Under the pieces are notes generated by a model. The model had not been told where the DNA came from. It ran no database searches and saw nothing but the letters and a program-made list of their open reading frames with translations. 48,155 nt of DNA from Heliobacterium mobile (GTDB taxonomy: Bacteria; Bacillota; Desulfitobacteriia; Heliobacteriales; Heliobacteriaceae). The stretch lies in NCBI RefSeq assembly GCF_009720735.1, contig NZ_WNKU01000024.1, forward strand, positions 1 through 48,155. The letters run 5' to 3'. Numbering within the stretch: position 1 is the first letter of the stretch; every line of letters begins with the position of its first letter. Of this stretch, positions 24,906 through 33,389 are shown one piece after another. The position numbers and the translations under genes were made by a program.

Positions 24906-25676
24906 TTACGAGGGCTGAGATAACAGCGGGTTGAAAACATCTCGAAGGGCGCGACTGAGCTCCTGGGGATTTGGATCTTGAAAGACATTTCTACCGATAG
25001 CTACCCCTTTGGCGCCGGCTTGAGCAGCAGCAGAGACCATTTTCAAGAAGTCTTCCTTCGAATTTTGTTTGGGACCGCCAGCGATGACGATGGGTACTCG
25101 GACAGAACTGGTAACTTCCTTGAACGAATCAACCGAACCCGTATAGTTCACCTTGATGATGTCAGCGCCCAATTCTTCGGCGACACGAGCGGCATGCTTA
25201 ACTTTCTCCGTATTATATTCACTATCTTCGGAACCGTCCCGCACGTACATCATGGCGAGCAGGGGCAATCCCCAAAGATCGCATTGTTCGGCCACCATTC
25301 CCAGATGGGACAGCATCTCGTTTTCTGAGGGGGTTCCCAAGTTTACTTGTACGGAAACGCCTGTCGCACCGAGACGCAGCGCTTGTTCCACTGACGATAC
25401 GAGGCTCTTGCGGTTCGGTTCTGGTGATAAGGTGGTGGAAGCAGATAAATGGACGATCAACTCGATCTTGTTCGCCAAGAACGGGGCGATGGTTTTCACC
25501 AGGCCTTTATGGACGATGACGGCGTCCGCGCCGCCTTCTGTTACCTGACGAACCGTTTCGGCGATATGGGTCAACCCATGGATCGGACCGACCGTTACCC
25601 CATGATCGAGAGGGACGACGATCAAACCTTGTGCATCTTTCATGAGACGTCCCAGACGGATCTGTTTACCTGTCAT
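24906..25676 (-). CDS. DhnA-type class I aldolase (ADH synthase / GriI-like)
   Basis: The 256-residue protein is a class I aldolase of the DhnA/FbaB family, matching 2-amino-3,7-dideoxy-D-threo-hept-6-ulosonate synthase. Visible landmarks are PLDHG (Asp24-His25), IVHLSAST, Tyr144 in MMYVRDG, Schiff-base Lys175 in ADIIKVNYTG, and phosphate-binding IAGGPKQ and GVAIGRNVFQ. GriI-type members condense aspartate semialdehyde with dihydroxyacetone phosphate toward 3-amino-4-hydroxybenzoate; archaeal members serve an alternative aromatic pathway. Immediate pairing with a dehydroquinate-synthase-II homologue fits either, but the ligases and amidohydrolase favour the GriI role. ATG 25676 is preceded by GGAGG. 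Confidence 0.83.
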   Translation of the reverse strand: MTGKQIRLGRLMKDAQGLIVVPLDHGVTVGPIHGLTHIAETVRQVTEGGADAVIVHKGLVKTIAPFLANKIELIVHLSASTTLSPEPNRKSLVSSVEQALRLGATGVSVQVNLGTPSENEMLSHLGMVAEQCDLWGLPLLAMMYVRDGSEDSEYNTEKVKHAARVAEELGADIIKVNYTGSVDSFKEVTSSVRVPIVIAGGPKQNSKEDFLKMVSAAAQAGAKGVAIGRNVFQDPNPQELSRALRDVFNPLLSQPS

Positions 25677-25691
25677 TTTTTCGATGGCCTC

Positions 25692-26819
25692 CTAGTATTC
25701 AAGGATTTGTTCATTTACCTTGATACCGACGTGGCGCCCCGGTTCGCATACATAGGCAAGCAGTTGATCGCCTGGTTGGACCGTGGTCGCATTGCGAGGC
25801 TGACCGTTCACATCCATAACTCGAATATGCCAGTCGTCCTGAACAATCACGTTAATCGGCGTTTCTGCGGCAATTCCTCGAATCAGCAGCAGCGGCCGGA
25901 CTTCCGTCTTGATCCGTCCGACGATCAGTTTCCGAGTCTCCCCCTTGGTGTTGACGCAGAGAACTTGGCTGCCGGCTCGTAAGTCCGTCAAATATTCGGT
26001 GGCGTTGTTGGGAGCCCAGACATAGGAATGCACTGCCCCGGCGTTGACTCGGAAGGGGCGCAGATTCATATAAGGCAGAAAATGCGTCTCTGAGCAGACG
26101 AAAATTCCCCCGTTCGACGTGGAGCCCACAATCATGCCTTCGTCGGTTTTCATAATCCCCGTTGTGTCGATGCAAGCCCGTAAGCCCATGCCGATATGAC
26201 GGACTTCCTTGACGAGGAGAGGGCAGAGGTCTAGAGTGGTTTTGTCTTGAAGAGATACATAGTCACTGGCTTTAATGATTTCGTGAAAATCTGTCGTCGC
26301 TAATAAAACGCCATCGCTTCCTTTTTCCAGAACACCGAAAGCTACTTCCATGTCGGCGTAGGTGGATTCCCTTTTTAAGAGAACCGTCTTGCTGTCTTGC
26401 AGACGTGCGATGATCAATTCCAAAGGAATGTTGGTGGGCAAATCAAAATCGACGATAGCGAAATCATGTTTCATGGCCTCTAAGCTGGCTTTTTCTAGGT
26501 CATCTTGGGTACCTTTAATGAAGAAAGAAATGCAAGTTCGATAGCCTTTTTCTTTGGCGGCTTCAAGGAGAGGACCATTCTCAGAGAGGACGATTTCCCC
26601 GGTGGGAATGCCGTCGAGGTCTGAAGTTTCCATGATTTCCGTAATCAGTTCCGTTTTCAATGGAAAGTTTCCATTATGCCGCTGTGCTGGGTTGACAACG
26701 ACCTTAGTAATATTGGAATTGTGGATCAAGGACCAGAGATCATGTTGTTCCAACGGAACGGGTCTGCCGTCAAACCAAACCTGACGTGTGCTAAGTCCGA
26801 CCCTAGTCTGTTCGCTCAC
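25692..26819 (-). CDS. Dehydroquinate synthase II family (GriH-like 3-amino-4-hydroxybenzoate synthase)
   Basis: The product has 375 residues from GTG 26819, or 387 from TTG 26855. Family landmarks include RHIGMGLRACIDTTGIMKTD, EGMIVGSTSNGGIFVCSET and RPFRVNAGAVHSYV in the middle, and a C-terminal SH3-like part (LRAGSQVLCVN, VQPGDQLLAYV). The family contains archaeal 3-dehydroquinate synthase II and GriH, which forms 3-amino-4-hydroxybenzoate from the aldolase product. The two cannot be told apart by eye. It is first in the minus-strand biosynthetic operon. I chose GTG 26819 because GGAGTGG precedes it; TTG 26855 has no ribosome site. Confidence 0.83.
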   Translation of the reverse strand: MSEQTRVGLSTRQVWFDGRPVPLEQHDLWSLIHNSNITKVVVNPAQRHNGNFPLKTELITEIMETSDLDGIPTGEIVLSENGPLLEAAKEKGYRTCISFFIKGTQDDLEKASLEAMKHDFAIVDFDLPTNIPLELIIARLQDSKTVLLKRESTYADMEVAFGVLEKGSDGVLLATTDFHEIIKASDYVSLQDKTTLDLCPLLVKEVRHIGMGLRACIDTTGIMKTDEGMIVGSTSNGGIFVCSETHFLPYMNLRPFRVNAGAVHSYVWAPNNATEYLTDLRAGSQVLCVNTKGETRKLIVGRIKTEVRPLLLIRGIAAETPINVIVQDDWHIRVMDVNGQPRNATTVQPGDQLLAYVCEPGRHVGIKVNEQILEY

Positions 26820-26901
26820 AGTTACCACTCCATTACCCACTGTTCTTACAGCCAAATACCCGGCTACAATTAAAGTCTATTCTGTGGAAAAAAATGGTGT
26901 G

Positions 26902-26909
26902 ATTGTATG
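26902..26909 (-). promoter_or_regulatory. Sigma-E-like -10 (CATACAAT) for the aromatic operon
   Basis: CATACAAT on the minus strand matches the remembered sigma-E -10 consensus CATACAnT and lies about 85 bases before GTG 26819. The region where a -35 should be is the T-tail of the preceding terminator (GTTTTATT), a poor match to the sigma-E -35. Confidence 0.3.
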
Positions 26910-26920
26910 GGGAATCGAAG

Positions 26921-26954
26921 AAAATAAAACCTCCCCTGTCGTCACAGGGGAGGT
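26921..26954 (-). terminator. Terminator of the GGDEF/HD-GYP gene
   Basis: A perfect 10-bp GC-rich stem (CCTCCCCTGT / ACAGGGGAGG), overlapping the last codons of the gene, is followed on the minus strand by TTTTATTTTC. Confidence 0.85.
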
Positions 26955-28624
26955 CTGGGAGGATTGGCGGAGATATTCGGAATGATTTTCAAAAAGTGTT
27001 TAATCAAATGGGGGTCGAACTGGGTAGCGGCATTCTTTGCAAGCTCTGCACAGGCAGCTTCGACAGTCATTCCTTTTCGATAAGGGCGATCGTTCGTCAT
27101 CGCATCAAAGGCGTCAGCAATGGCTAAAATCCGGCACTCCAAGGGGATTTCTTCGCCTTTCAACCCAAGAGGATATCCGCTGCCATCCCACCATTCGTGG
27201 TGTTTTAGAATCCAGTCGGCGATCGGGAGAAGATCCTGTGAGGCACAGGCGATGCGATAGCCGATTTCACAATGGCGCTGCATGACCGTCTTTTCTTGCT
27301 CCGTCAGGGGTCCCGGTTTGTTTAAGATATAATCGGGGATACCGACTTTACCGATGTCGTGAAATTCGGCCAGGAGTTGTAGATCGGCCAATCCCTGCAC
27401 AGGGAGATTCACCGCTTTGGCGAGGGAGGTGACGAACTGCTCAAGTCGTTGGGCGTGTCCTTGGGTGAGATAGTCTCTGGCTTCTAAGGCTTTCGTCAAG
27501 GTTTGCACAAGCTCACTACGAACACTTTGTCGATGATGAAGCTTTTCTCGATACATATTGTTGTCGGCTTCTTTAAAAACGTCATTCATGCTTACAGAGG
27601 GAACGGATCGTACGGCGTAGCCCATCGACAGGCTTAAAGGAAGTTCCCTGTTTTGCTCGTTATAAGCGGCTATCTTTTTCTGAATCCGATGGATGATTAC
27701 CTCCACAGCCGTCTCATCGGTATTCGGCAGCAGTGCTGCAAATTCATCACCGCCAATCCGGGAGAGGATAGAGGAGGTATCTAAAGACTTGCGAAGGATT
27801 TTCCCTGCTTCCATGAGCAGGTGGTCCCCTTGATGGTGGCCGAGGGTGTCGTTGACGAATTTCAACCCGTCTACGTCGCATACGATGATGCTGACCGGGG
27901 AAAAGCCCTCTTTGTCGATGCTCTCGATTTCCTGTTCAAAATAGCTGCGGTTGTAGAGACCTGTTAAAATATCGTGTATCCCTAGATAACGCAAACGCCC
28001 TTCGGTTCGCTTGCGTTCCGTAACATCGAGAACGTATCCAATGATCTGTTGCAACTGGTCATCTGCCGTAAAAAGGCCGACTATGTTTTTTACCACGTTG
28101 ATGCGGCGCTGGTCGAGCGTGACCATTTCTACCTCGAAATGCTCCAGCTTTTTTTCCTTCTCTATCGTTTCCAGCAACCATGGATAGGTCTGCTTGTCGG
28201 GAAAGAGCTGAGCGAGGTGGCTTAACAAAACATCGTTCACAGAAGGATAGCCAAACATTTCAGCAAAAGTTCGATTACATAGAACTATCTTTCCGTCAGG
28301 TGCGGCAATGAAGTTGGCCGTCAAGGCTTCATCAAAAAGGTAGCGATATTCTGCTTCACTTTGCCGGAGTTGAGCTTTGTCGCCTTCTATCGTGGTTAGC
28401 ATTTCGTTTACGTCATCGATAAGGTCAGCAAGTTCATCATTACCGTCGATGATGATGCGCTGTGACAAATCGCCGCTTGAAGTGATCCTACAAATGAACG
28501 CATCGAGGCTTTTTATACGGTGTATGAGTCTTTTTTGAAAAAACAGATGAAAGACGAACCCGACTGCCCAACCGAAAGCCAATAGAGAACTTATCGTATA
28601 AAGAAATACTATATTATCTTCTAT
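26942..28624 (-). CDS. Membrane PAS-GGDEF-HD-GYP cyclic-di-GMP protein
   Basis: From ATA 28624 the protein has 560 residues: one N-terminal membrane helix (IVFLYTISSLLAFGWAVGFV), a HAMP-like stretch, PAS (about 85-200), GGDEF with intact SRIGGDEFAALL (diguanylate cyclase), and HD-GYP with FHDIGK, HHEWWDGSGYP and DAFDAMTNDRPY (c-di-GMP phosphodiesterase). Both catalytic sites look intact, so it could make and degrade c-di-GMP. No ATG, GTG or TTG exists upstream of TTG 28582, which would cut the membrane helix and has no ribosome site. AAGGAGG lies 9 bases before an ATA at 28624 that gives a complete helix, so I chose ATA. It has no operon partner; a terminator separates it from the aromatic operon. 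Confidence 0.85.
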   Translation of the reverse strand: MEDNIVFLYTISSLLAFGWAVGFVFHLFFQKRLIHRIKSLDAFICRITSSGDLSQRIIIDGNDELADLIDDVNEMLTTIEGDKAQLRQSEAEYRYLFDEALTANFIAAPDGKIVLCNRTFAEMFGYPSVNDVLLSHLAQLFPDKQTYPWLLETIEKEKKLEHFEVEMVTLDQRRINVVKNIVGLFTADDQLQQIIGYVLDVTERKRTEGRLRYLGIHDILTGLYNRSYFEQEIESIDKEGFSPVSIIVCDVDGLKFVNDTLGHHQGDHLLMEAGKILRKSLDTSSILSRIGGDEFAALLPNTDETAVEVIIHRIQKKIAAYNEQNRELPLSLSMGYAVRSVPSVSMNDVFKEADNNMYREKLHHRQSVRSELVQTLTKALEARDYLTQGHAQRLEQFVTSLAKAVNLPVQGLADLQLLAEFHDIGKVGIPDYILNKPGPLTEQEKTVMQRHCEIGYRIACASQDLLPIADWILKHHEWWDGSGYPLGLKGEEIPLECRILAIADAFDAMTNDRPYRKGMTVEAACAELAKNAATQFDPHLIKHFLKIIPNISANPPRPPL

Positions 28625-28735
28625 AGAATTCTACCTCCTTTATTCATGATGTAATTACAAATTATACCAAAAGTTAAAAATTAGTTCGTTGCAATACAGT
28701 ATAAAAACTGAGATCAAACTTGACTGGAAAAATCC

Positions 28736-28765
28736 TTGACATGACTGTGCCAACCGTGCTATATT
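28736..28765 (+). promoter_or_regulatory. Sigma-A promoter of the infC operon
   Basis: TTGACA (28736-28741) and TATATT (28760-28765) are separated by 18 bases. Confidence 0.75.
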
Positions 28766-28769
28766 TTAC

Positions 28770-28973
28770 TGCGGAATGACAAACAAGCAGAAGCCATCCG
28801 CTTCTCACCCAGGAGCGAAGGAGTTCCCTGGGTTAATCCGGCAAGGCCCCTGCGGCGCCGAATGCGATAAAAGCATCGGTACGCCTGTTGGAGCGGTTTT
28901 GTGGAAAGCGCGGGTGGAAAAACCCGCTTTTTTGTTTGTCTTTTTTTCGAAAGTTTTCAGGGGGTGAACATTT
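28770..28973 (+). promoter_or_regulatory. infC-rpmI-rplT leader with attenuator
   Basis: The leader of about 200 bases has several hairpins: AGAAGC/GCTTCT, CCCAGG/CCTGGG and GGCGCC-containing stems. It ends in a terminator (GCGGGT/ACCCGC, then a run of Ts, 28910-28934) before the infC ribosome site. Bacillota regulate this operon by L20 binding to such a leader (L20 leader family). The identification rests on position and terminator. Confidence 0.7.
28910..28934 (+). terminator. Attenuator terminator in the infC leader
   Basis: GCGGGT and ACCCGC pair and are followed by TTTTTTTG, 40 bases before the infC start. Confidence 0.75.
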
Positions 28974-29573
28974 ATCAGCAAGGACCTGCGCATCAATGAG
29001 GAAATCCGCGTCCGCGAAGTTCGCTTAGTGGGCACCGATGGTGAACAACTGGGGATTTTAGCCGTGCGGGACGCGCTGCGCATGGCGCAAGAGCGTAACC
29101 TCGGCCTGGTGGAAGTGGCTCCGATGGCCAAACCGCCGGTATGCCGGATTATGGATTACGGCAAGTATAAGTTCGAGCAGAGCAAACGGGAACGGGAAGC
29201 TCGGAAGAAACAAAAGATCGTCAATATTAAAGAAGTCAAACTACGCCCGAACATTGAAGATAATGATTTCGACACGAAAGCCCGCAATGCCATCCGGTTC
29301 CTAGAGGATGGAGACAAGGTCAAAGTCACCATCATGTTTCGTGGACGGGAGATTACTCATCCCGAGTTGGGACGGCAGCTGTGCGTCCGCCTAGCAGAGG
29401 TTTGCAAACCGATCTCCAACGTGGAGCGAGACGCCAAAGTAGAAGGTCGCAACATGATCATGATCCTGACCCCAAAAGCCGAAACCCAGCGGGAGCCTAA
29501 GGCTGAGAAGCCTCGCGATGCCAAAACGGCTGAGAAAGCGGAAGCCCCGGCCAAAGGAGAAGTTAGCGAATAA
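28974..29573 (+). CDS. infC: Translation initiation factor IF-3
   Basis: The 199-residue protein carries the whole IF-3 sequence: N-domain from ISKDLRINEEIRVREVRLVG, linker with YGKYKFEQSKREREARKKQK, and C-domain VKLRPNIEDNDFDTKARNA through FRGREITHPELG. It blocks premature subunit joining and checks the initiator codon. The N-terminal residues require a start at ATC 28974, 6 bases after AGGGGGTGA; no ATG, GTG or TTG is in frame before ATG 29028, which would remove the first domain strand. Rare AUU/AUC/AUA starts are known in infC and allow IF-3 to limit its own synthesis. A 30-residue Ala/Glu/Lys tail follows the C-domain. Confidence 0.95.
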   Translation: MSKDLRINEEIRVREVRLVGTDGEQLGILAVRDALRMAQERNLGLVEVAPMAKPPVCRIMDYGKYKFEQSKREREARKKQKIVNIKEVKLRPNIEDNDFDTKARNAIRFLEDGDKVKVTIMFRGREITHPELGRQLCVRLAEVCKPISNVERDAKVEGRNMIMILTPKAETQREPKAEKPRDAKTAEKAEAPAKGEVSE

Positions 29574-29610
29574 GACGCTGTCTCTTTAACCCGTAAAGGA
29601 GCTGAACTAG

Positions 29611-29808
29611 ATGCCTAAAATGAAAACTCACCGTGGGGCAGCCAAACGTTTCAAGAAAACGGCCTCCGGCAAATTTAAATCGAAAAACGCTTTTACCCGC
29701 CACATCCTGGAGAAAAAATCAGCCAAACGGAAACGCCAACTCCGCGGCACTGATGTAGTCTCCAAGCAAGATACGCCGAAACTGAATGCTCTTCTGCCTT
29801 ACCTATAA
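29611..29808 (+). CDS. rpmI: 50S ribosomal protein L35
   Basis: The 65-residue basic protein has the typical L35 sequence ([17 protein letters not shown], then [18 protein letters not shown]). It is a structural component of the large ribosomal subunit. It lies 37 bases after infC with an AAAGGAGC ribosome site, in the conserved infC-rpmI-rplT order. Confidence 0.97.
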   Translation: MPKMKTHRGAAKRFKKTASGKFKSKNAFTRHILEKKSAKRKRQLRGTDVVSKQDTPKLNALLPYL

Positions 29809-29869
29809 ACGAATCGTCGATCCTGCTTAAATTAGAAATTTCGCCAAAAGCGCCACAGGAGGTCTTGTT

Positions 29870-30226
29870 ATGGCTCGTGTAAAAACGGGACCCATGTCTC
29901 GTAAACGACATAAAAAAATCTTAAAACTGGCTCGCGGCTACCGGAACGCCCATTCCAAGCTGTTCCGCACAGCCCACCAGTCCGTCATGAAAGCGCTGCA
30001 ATATGCTTATGCGCACCGGAGAAAGAAAAAAGGCGACTTCCGCAAGCTTTGGATCACCCGGATCAATGCGGCTGCCCGCATGAACGGCATTTCCTACAGC
30101 AACATGATGAACGGTCTGAAAAAGGCTGGCGTCGTTGTCAACCGGAAGATGCTCGCCGACCTGGCTGTAAACGACCTGCCTGCATTTGCCAAGCTTGTCG
30201 ATGTGGCCAAGGGACAACTGAAGTAA
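29870..30226 (+). CDS. rplT: 50S ribosomal protein L20
   Basis: The 118-residue protein has L20 motifs: [53 protein letters not shown] and [18 protein letters not shown]. It binds 23S rRNA early in 50S assembly and, in Bacillota, represses its own operon through the leader seen before infC. AGGAGGTC precedes the ATG. The operon ends in the terminator at 30237. Confidence 0.97.
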   Translation: MARVKTGPMSRKRHKKILKLARGYRNAHSKLFRTAHQSVMKALQYAYAHRRKKKGDFRKLWITRINAAARMNGISYSNMMNGLKKAGVVVNRKMLADLAVNDLPAFAKLVDVAKGQLK

Positions 30227-30236
30227 TACGTGATTA

Positions 30237-30274
30237 CAAAACAAGACATGGCCATTGGTCATGTCTTGTTTTTC
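30237..30274 (+). terminator. Terminator of the infC operon
   Basis: AAACAAGACATG and CATGTCTTGTTT form a 12-bp stem followed by TT, giving a strong intrinsic terminator. Confidence 0.9.
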
Positions 30275-30359
30275 TGGGAAAGCTAAGGGAAAGTTGTTTA
30301 GATGACGTCCTTATAGAGTCTATTTGTTAAATCTATACAGGGAGATAAGAGGTTCATCT

Positions 30360-31739
30360 ATGCAAAGATATGAGCCGCCGAAGCCCGTGTTTGCCCCCTA
30401 TGTACGCGGAAAAAGACCTGCCTACGGTTTCTCGCCGTCTCAGGTGCTGGTCTTGGGATTTGCTCTCATTATATTCCTCGGAGGATTCCTGCTGAGCACA
30501 CCGGTTGCATCTCGCAGTGGTTTGGGTACCCGTTTTTTGGACGCCCTGTTCACATCTACTTCTGCCGTCTGTGTCACAGGTCTTGTCGTCGTGGACACCC
30601 ATGATAATTTCTCCCTTTTGGGGCAATTGGTCATCATCACCTTGATACAGGTGGGCGGCCTGGGCTTTATGACGATGGCAACGCTAATCTACCTGTTGAT
30701 GGGGAAAAAAATCAACCTTAAAGAGCGTCTGCTCATGCAAGAGGCTTTGAACAGCATGTCGGTACAAGGGGTTGTACGACTGGCTCGACACGTGCTTTTT
30801 GCCACCTTTCTCATCGAAGGAATTGGCGGTGTCATCTTATCGTTGCGGTTTATTCCGGAGATGGGACTGGCAAAAGGGATATACTATGGTTTTTTTCACG
30901 CCATATCTGCCTTCTGTAACGCTGGCTTCGATCTATTCGGCGGCTTTCGTGGTATCACGGGGTACGTGGAAGACCCCGTGGTCACTTTGACGATTTCCAC
31001 CTTAATTATTCTTGGCGGCCTTGGTTTTACAGTCATCGCCGAAACCTACCGATTCCGAGAAATCAAACGTTTTTCACTGCACACCCGGCTTGTCTGGTTG
31101 ATGACGATCGCCTTGGTCATCATTGGATCCGTTTCCGTGTTTTTACTGGAACTGAACAACCCGAAGACACTCGGAATCTTGAGTTGGTCGGGAAAACTGC
31201 TGGCATCCTATTTTCAGGGTGTTACGCCCCGGACAGCAGGATATAACACATTGGCTATTCTGGATCTTCGTCCGGCCACACAGTTTTTCATGGTCATACT
31301 TATGTTTATCGGTGCATCGCCAGGTTCGACAGGCGGTGGGATCAAAACTACGACCTTAGCGACCCTCCTCGCCGCGGTCTGGAGTATGCGCAATGGGAAA
31401 ATCGATGTGGGCATAATGGAGCGGAGGATCCCGCCGGATAACGTTTATAAAGCGATTGGGATTGCCGTGTTATCGGGGCTATTGGTAATGATGGTAACGA
31501 TGTTGCTGACGATTAGTGAAAATGCGAATTTCTTGGCGTTGCTTTTTGAAGCGACATCGGCTTTCGGAACAGTCGGCCTTACCATGGGATTGACGCCAAA
31601 CTTAAGCGATTTCGGCCGCATACTGATCGCGCTCACCATGTTTGCTGGACGGGTGGGACCGCTAACTCTTGCTGTTGCTTTAAATAATGGGGAACCTTCG
31701 AAAATTCGCTATCCAGAAGAACGTGTTATGGTCGGCTAG
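30360..31739 (+). CDS. ktrB: Potassium uptake channel subunit KtrB (TrkH family)
   Basis: The 459-residue membrane protein has the four pore-loop pattern of the Trk/Ktr family: TSTSAVCVTGLVVVDT, ISAFCNAGFDLFGG, ASPGSTGGGIKTTT and TSAFGTVGLTMGLTP, each between hydrophobic helices. It conducts K+ (often Na+-dependent) under control of the regulatory subunit encoded next. ATG 30360 with AAGAGG 7 bases upstream is preferred over TTG 30324. It is followed after 14 bases by ktrA, the usual pair. Confidence 0.9.
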   Translation: MQRYEPPKPVFAPYVRGKRPAYGFSPSQVLVLGFALIIFLGGFLLSTPVASRSGLGTRFLDALFTSTSAVCVTGLVVVDTHDNFSLLGQLVIITLIQVGGLGFMTMATLIYLLMGKKINLKERLLMQEALNSMSVQGVVRLARHVLFATFLIEGIGGVILSLRFIPEMGLAKGIYYGFFHAISAFCNAGFDLFGGFRGITGYVEDPVVTLTISTLIILGGLGFTVIAETYRFREIKRFSLHTRLVWLMTIALVIIGSVSVFLLELNNPKTLGILSWSGKLLASYFQGVTPRTAGYNTLAILDLRPATQFFMVILMFIGASPGSTGGGIKTTTLATLLAAVWSMRNGKIDVGIMERRIPPDNVYKAIGIAVLSGLLVMMVTMLLTISENANFLALLFEATSAFGTVGLTMGLTPNLSDFGRILIALTMFAGRVGPLTLAVALNNGEPSKIRYPEERVMVG

Positions 31740-31753
31740 GGGGAGACGAAGAC

Positions 31754-32431
31754 ATGGCCAAATTAAAATCGAAAGAAGCCAAGCAGTTTGCGGTGATCGG
31801 ATTAGGACGTTTTGGTACCAGCATTGCCAAGACGCTCTACCAGATGGGATATGAAGTGCTGGCCATCGATACGTCGGAGGAACGGGTCAACGAAGTCGCC
31901 GACTTTGTCACCCATGCTTTACAGGCTGATGCCAAAGATGAAGAAGTCCTCAAAAAAGTAGGCATCCGCAACTTCGACACGGTCATCGTCGCCATCGGAT
32001 CTGATATACAGGCGAACATCCTGGTGACGGTGATCTTAAAGGATATGGGAATCAAGCATGTAGTGGCTAAGGCCCAGAACGATCTCCACGGTAAGGTACT
32101 GACGAAAGTCGGAGCCGATCAGGTTGTCTATCCCGAAAGGGATATGGGGGTTCGAGTTGCTCATGCGCTAGCCACTTCTTCGGTTATGGACTATTTGGAA
32201 CTATCACCGCACCATTCTTTGGTGGAGATTCGCACACCGGAACGGTTCATCGGTCAGACTTTAGGTGAAGCGGACCTGCGGGCTCGCTATGGCATCACCG
32301 TAATCGCTGTTCGTAAAGGTGATGATGTCATCGCGTCTCCAGGGGCCGATACGACTTTTGCCGCCGGAGACATCATCGTGGCTGTCGGCTCCAACGAAGA
32401 TTTGAACCGTTTTGAGGGGGAATCCCGTTGA
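31754..32431 (+). CDS. ktrA: Potassium uptake regulatory subunit KtrA (RCK)
   Basis: The 225-residue cytoplasmic protein has an RCK_N Rossmann domain (VIGLGRFGTSIAKTL, AIDTSEERV, ADAKDEEVLKKVGI) and an RCK_C domain (from about 140; GQTLGEADLRARYGITVIAV). Family members form an octameric ring on KtrB and gate it in response to ATP/ADP and c-di-AMP. GGGGGAG precedes the ATG. Its stop overlaps the start of the next gene by 4 bases. Confidence 0.92.
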   Translation: MAKLKSKEAKQFAVIGLGRFGTSIAKTLYQMGYEVLAIDTSEERVNEVADFVTHALQADAKDEEVLKKVGIRNFDTVIVAIGSDIQANILVTVILKDMGIKHVVAKAQNDLHGKVLTKVGADQVVYPERDMGVRVAHALATSSVMDYLELSPHHSLVEIRTPERFIGQTLGEADLRARYGITVIAVRKGDDVIASPGADTTFAAGDIIVAVGSNEDLNRFEGESR

Positions 32432-33246
32432 CGATCACATCGCTCAACAACCAATATATAAAGGAAGCGCGCTCTCTTTCGCGGAAGAAAGAGCGAATCT
32501 TAACGGGGAAGTACCTGATCGAAGGAGTACGCCTCGTGGAAGAAGCCGTAGCTTCCGGACTCGCTCTCGAATACGCTCTTTACACGGAGAGGGTCGCCAA
32601 CAATCCTCGGGGGAAGATCCTTTTAGATAAGCTCATCGCGGCCGGCCTCAACTGCGTTGACGTCGACGAGCGAGCCTTGGCTTCCATTACGGAAACGGAA
32701 CAAAGCCAAGGTATCGTTACGGTAGCCCCGCTGCCTACCGTTCCCTGGAAGGCTGTGCTTGAGAAAGAAGATCCTTTTATATTGATCGTCGACGGACTGC
32801 AAGATCCGGGAAACTTGGGAACCATCATTCGGACAGCCGAAGGGGCCGGCTTATCGGGAGTGTTGCTCACGGCAGGGACGGTCGATCCCCACAGCCCCAA
32901 AGTCATTCGGGCGGCGATGGGTTCGCTTTTTCGCTTACCCGTAGCTACAGTGCCCTCTGTGGAACAACTGGTGAACATACTACAGGAAAAAAAGATCTCC
33001 ATCGTTGTGGCCGATGCCACTGATGGTGTACCTTATTTCGAAGCCCAATGGGCACAGAAGAACGTCGCTGTCGTCATCGGCAGCGAAGCGGTCGGTCCGC
33101 AACCGCTCTTTCGGGATAAGGCGTCCATGACCGTGAGCATCCCCTTGGTTCCCCCGGTAGAGTCGCTCAATGCCGCCATCGCTGCCTCTGTATTGATTTT
33201 TGAAGCCGCTCGCCATCGTTCGGTTGCTTCGAAAAAAGGCCTATGA
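32428..33246 (+). CDS. SpoU/TrmH-family RNA 2'-O-methyltransferase
   Basis: The 272-residue protein has an N-terminal L30e-like substrate-binding domain (KEARSLSRKKERILTGKYLIEG) and a C-terminal SPOUT domain with its three motifs: DGLQDPGNLGTIIRTAEGAG, VVIGSEAVG and SIPLVPPVESLNAAIAASV. It methylates rRNA or tRNA ribose from SAM; the target cannot be read from the sequence. It starts with TTG 32428 behind GAGGGGG and overlaps ktrA by 4 bases. The gene's last codons contain the promoter of the pheS T-box. Confidence 0.92.
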   Translation: MTITSLNNQYIKEARSLSRKKERILTGKYLIEGVRLVEEAVASGLALEYALYTERVANNPRGKILLDKLIAAGLNCVDVDERALASITETEQSQGIVTVAPLPTVPWKAVLEKEDPFILIVDGLQDPGNLGTIIRTAEGAGLSGVLLTAGTVDPHSPKVIRAAMGSLFRLPVATVPSVEQLVNILQEKKISIVVADATDGVPYFEAQWAQKNVAVVIGSEAVGPQPLFRDKASMTVSIPLVPPVESLNAAIAASVLIFEAARHRSVASKKGL

Positions 33247-33252
33247 TATAAT
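33224..33252 (+). promoter_or_regulatory. Extended -10 promoter of pheS
   Basis: TTGCTT (33224-33229), 17 bases, then TGATATAAT (TATAAT at 33247-33252), overlapping the end of the methyltransferase gene. The TG before the -10 marks an extended -10 promoter. Confidence 0.7.
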
Positions 33253-33389
33253 TTCCCTAGCTGGTGGACCCTGGAACGCAGAAAGGTTGTGGTCGTCGGT
33301 GTTTTCCGCTGACTTTTTCTGGCGTGTCTTCACAATGACGGGTTCGGTTGCAGCATATATGCTATATCGGCGCTTGCTGATACAGTAGA

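Noticed and set aside
24906-26855. Reading the aldolase/DHQS-II pair as ordinary shikimate-pathway genes
   Set aside because: Kept as an alternative only; their operon with ligases and an amidohydrolase favours secondary metabolism.
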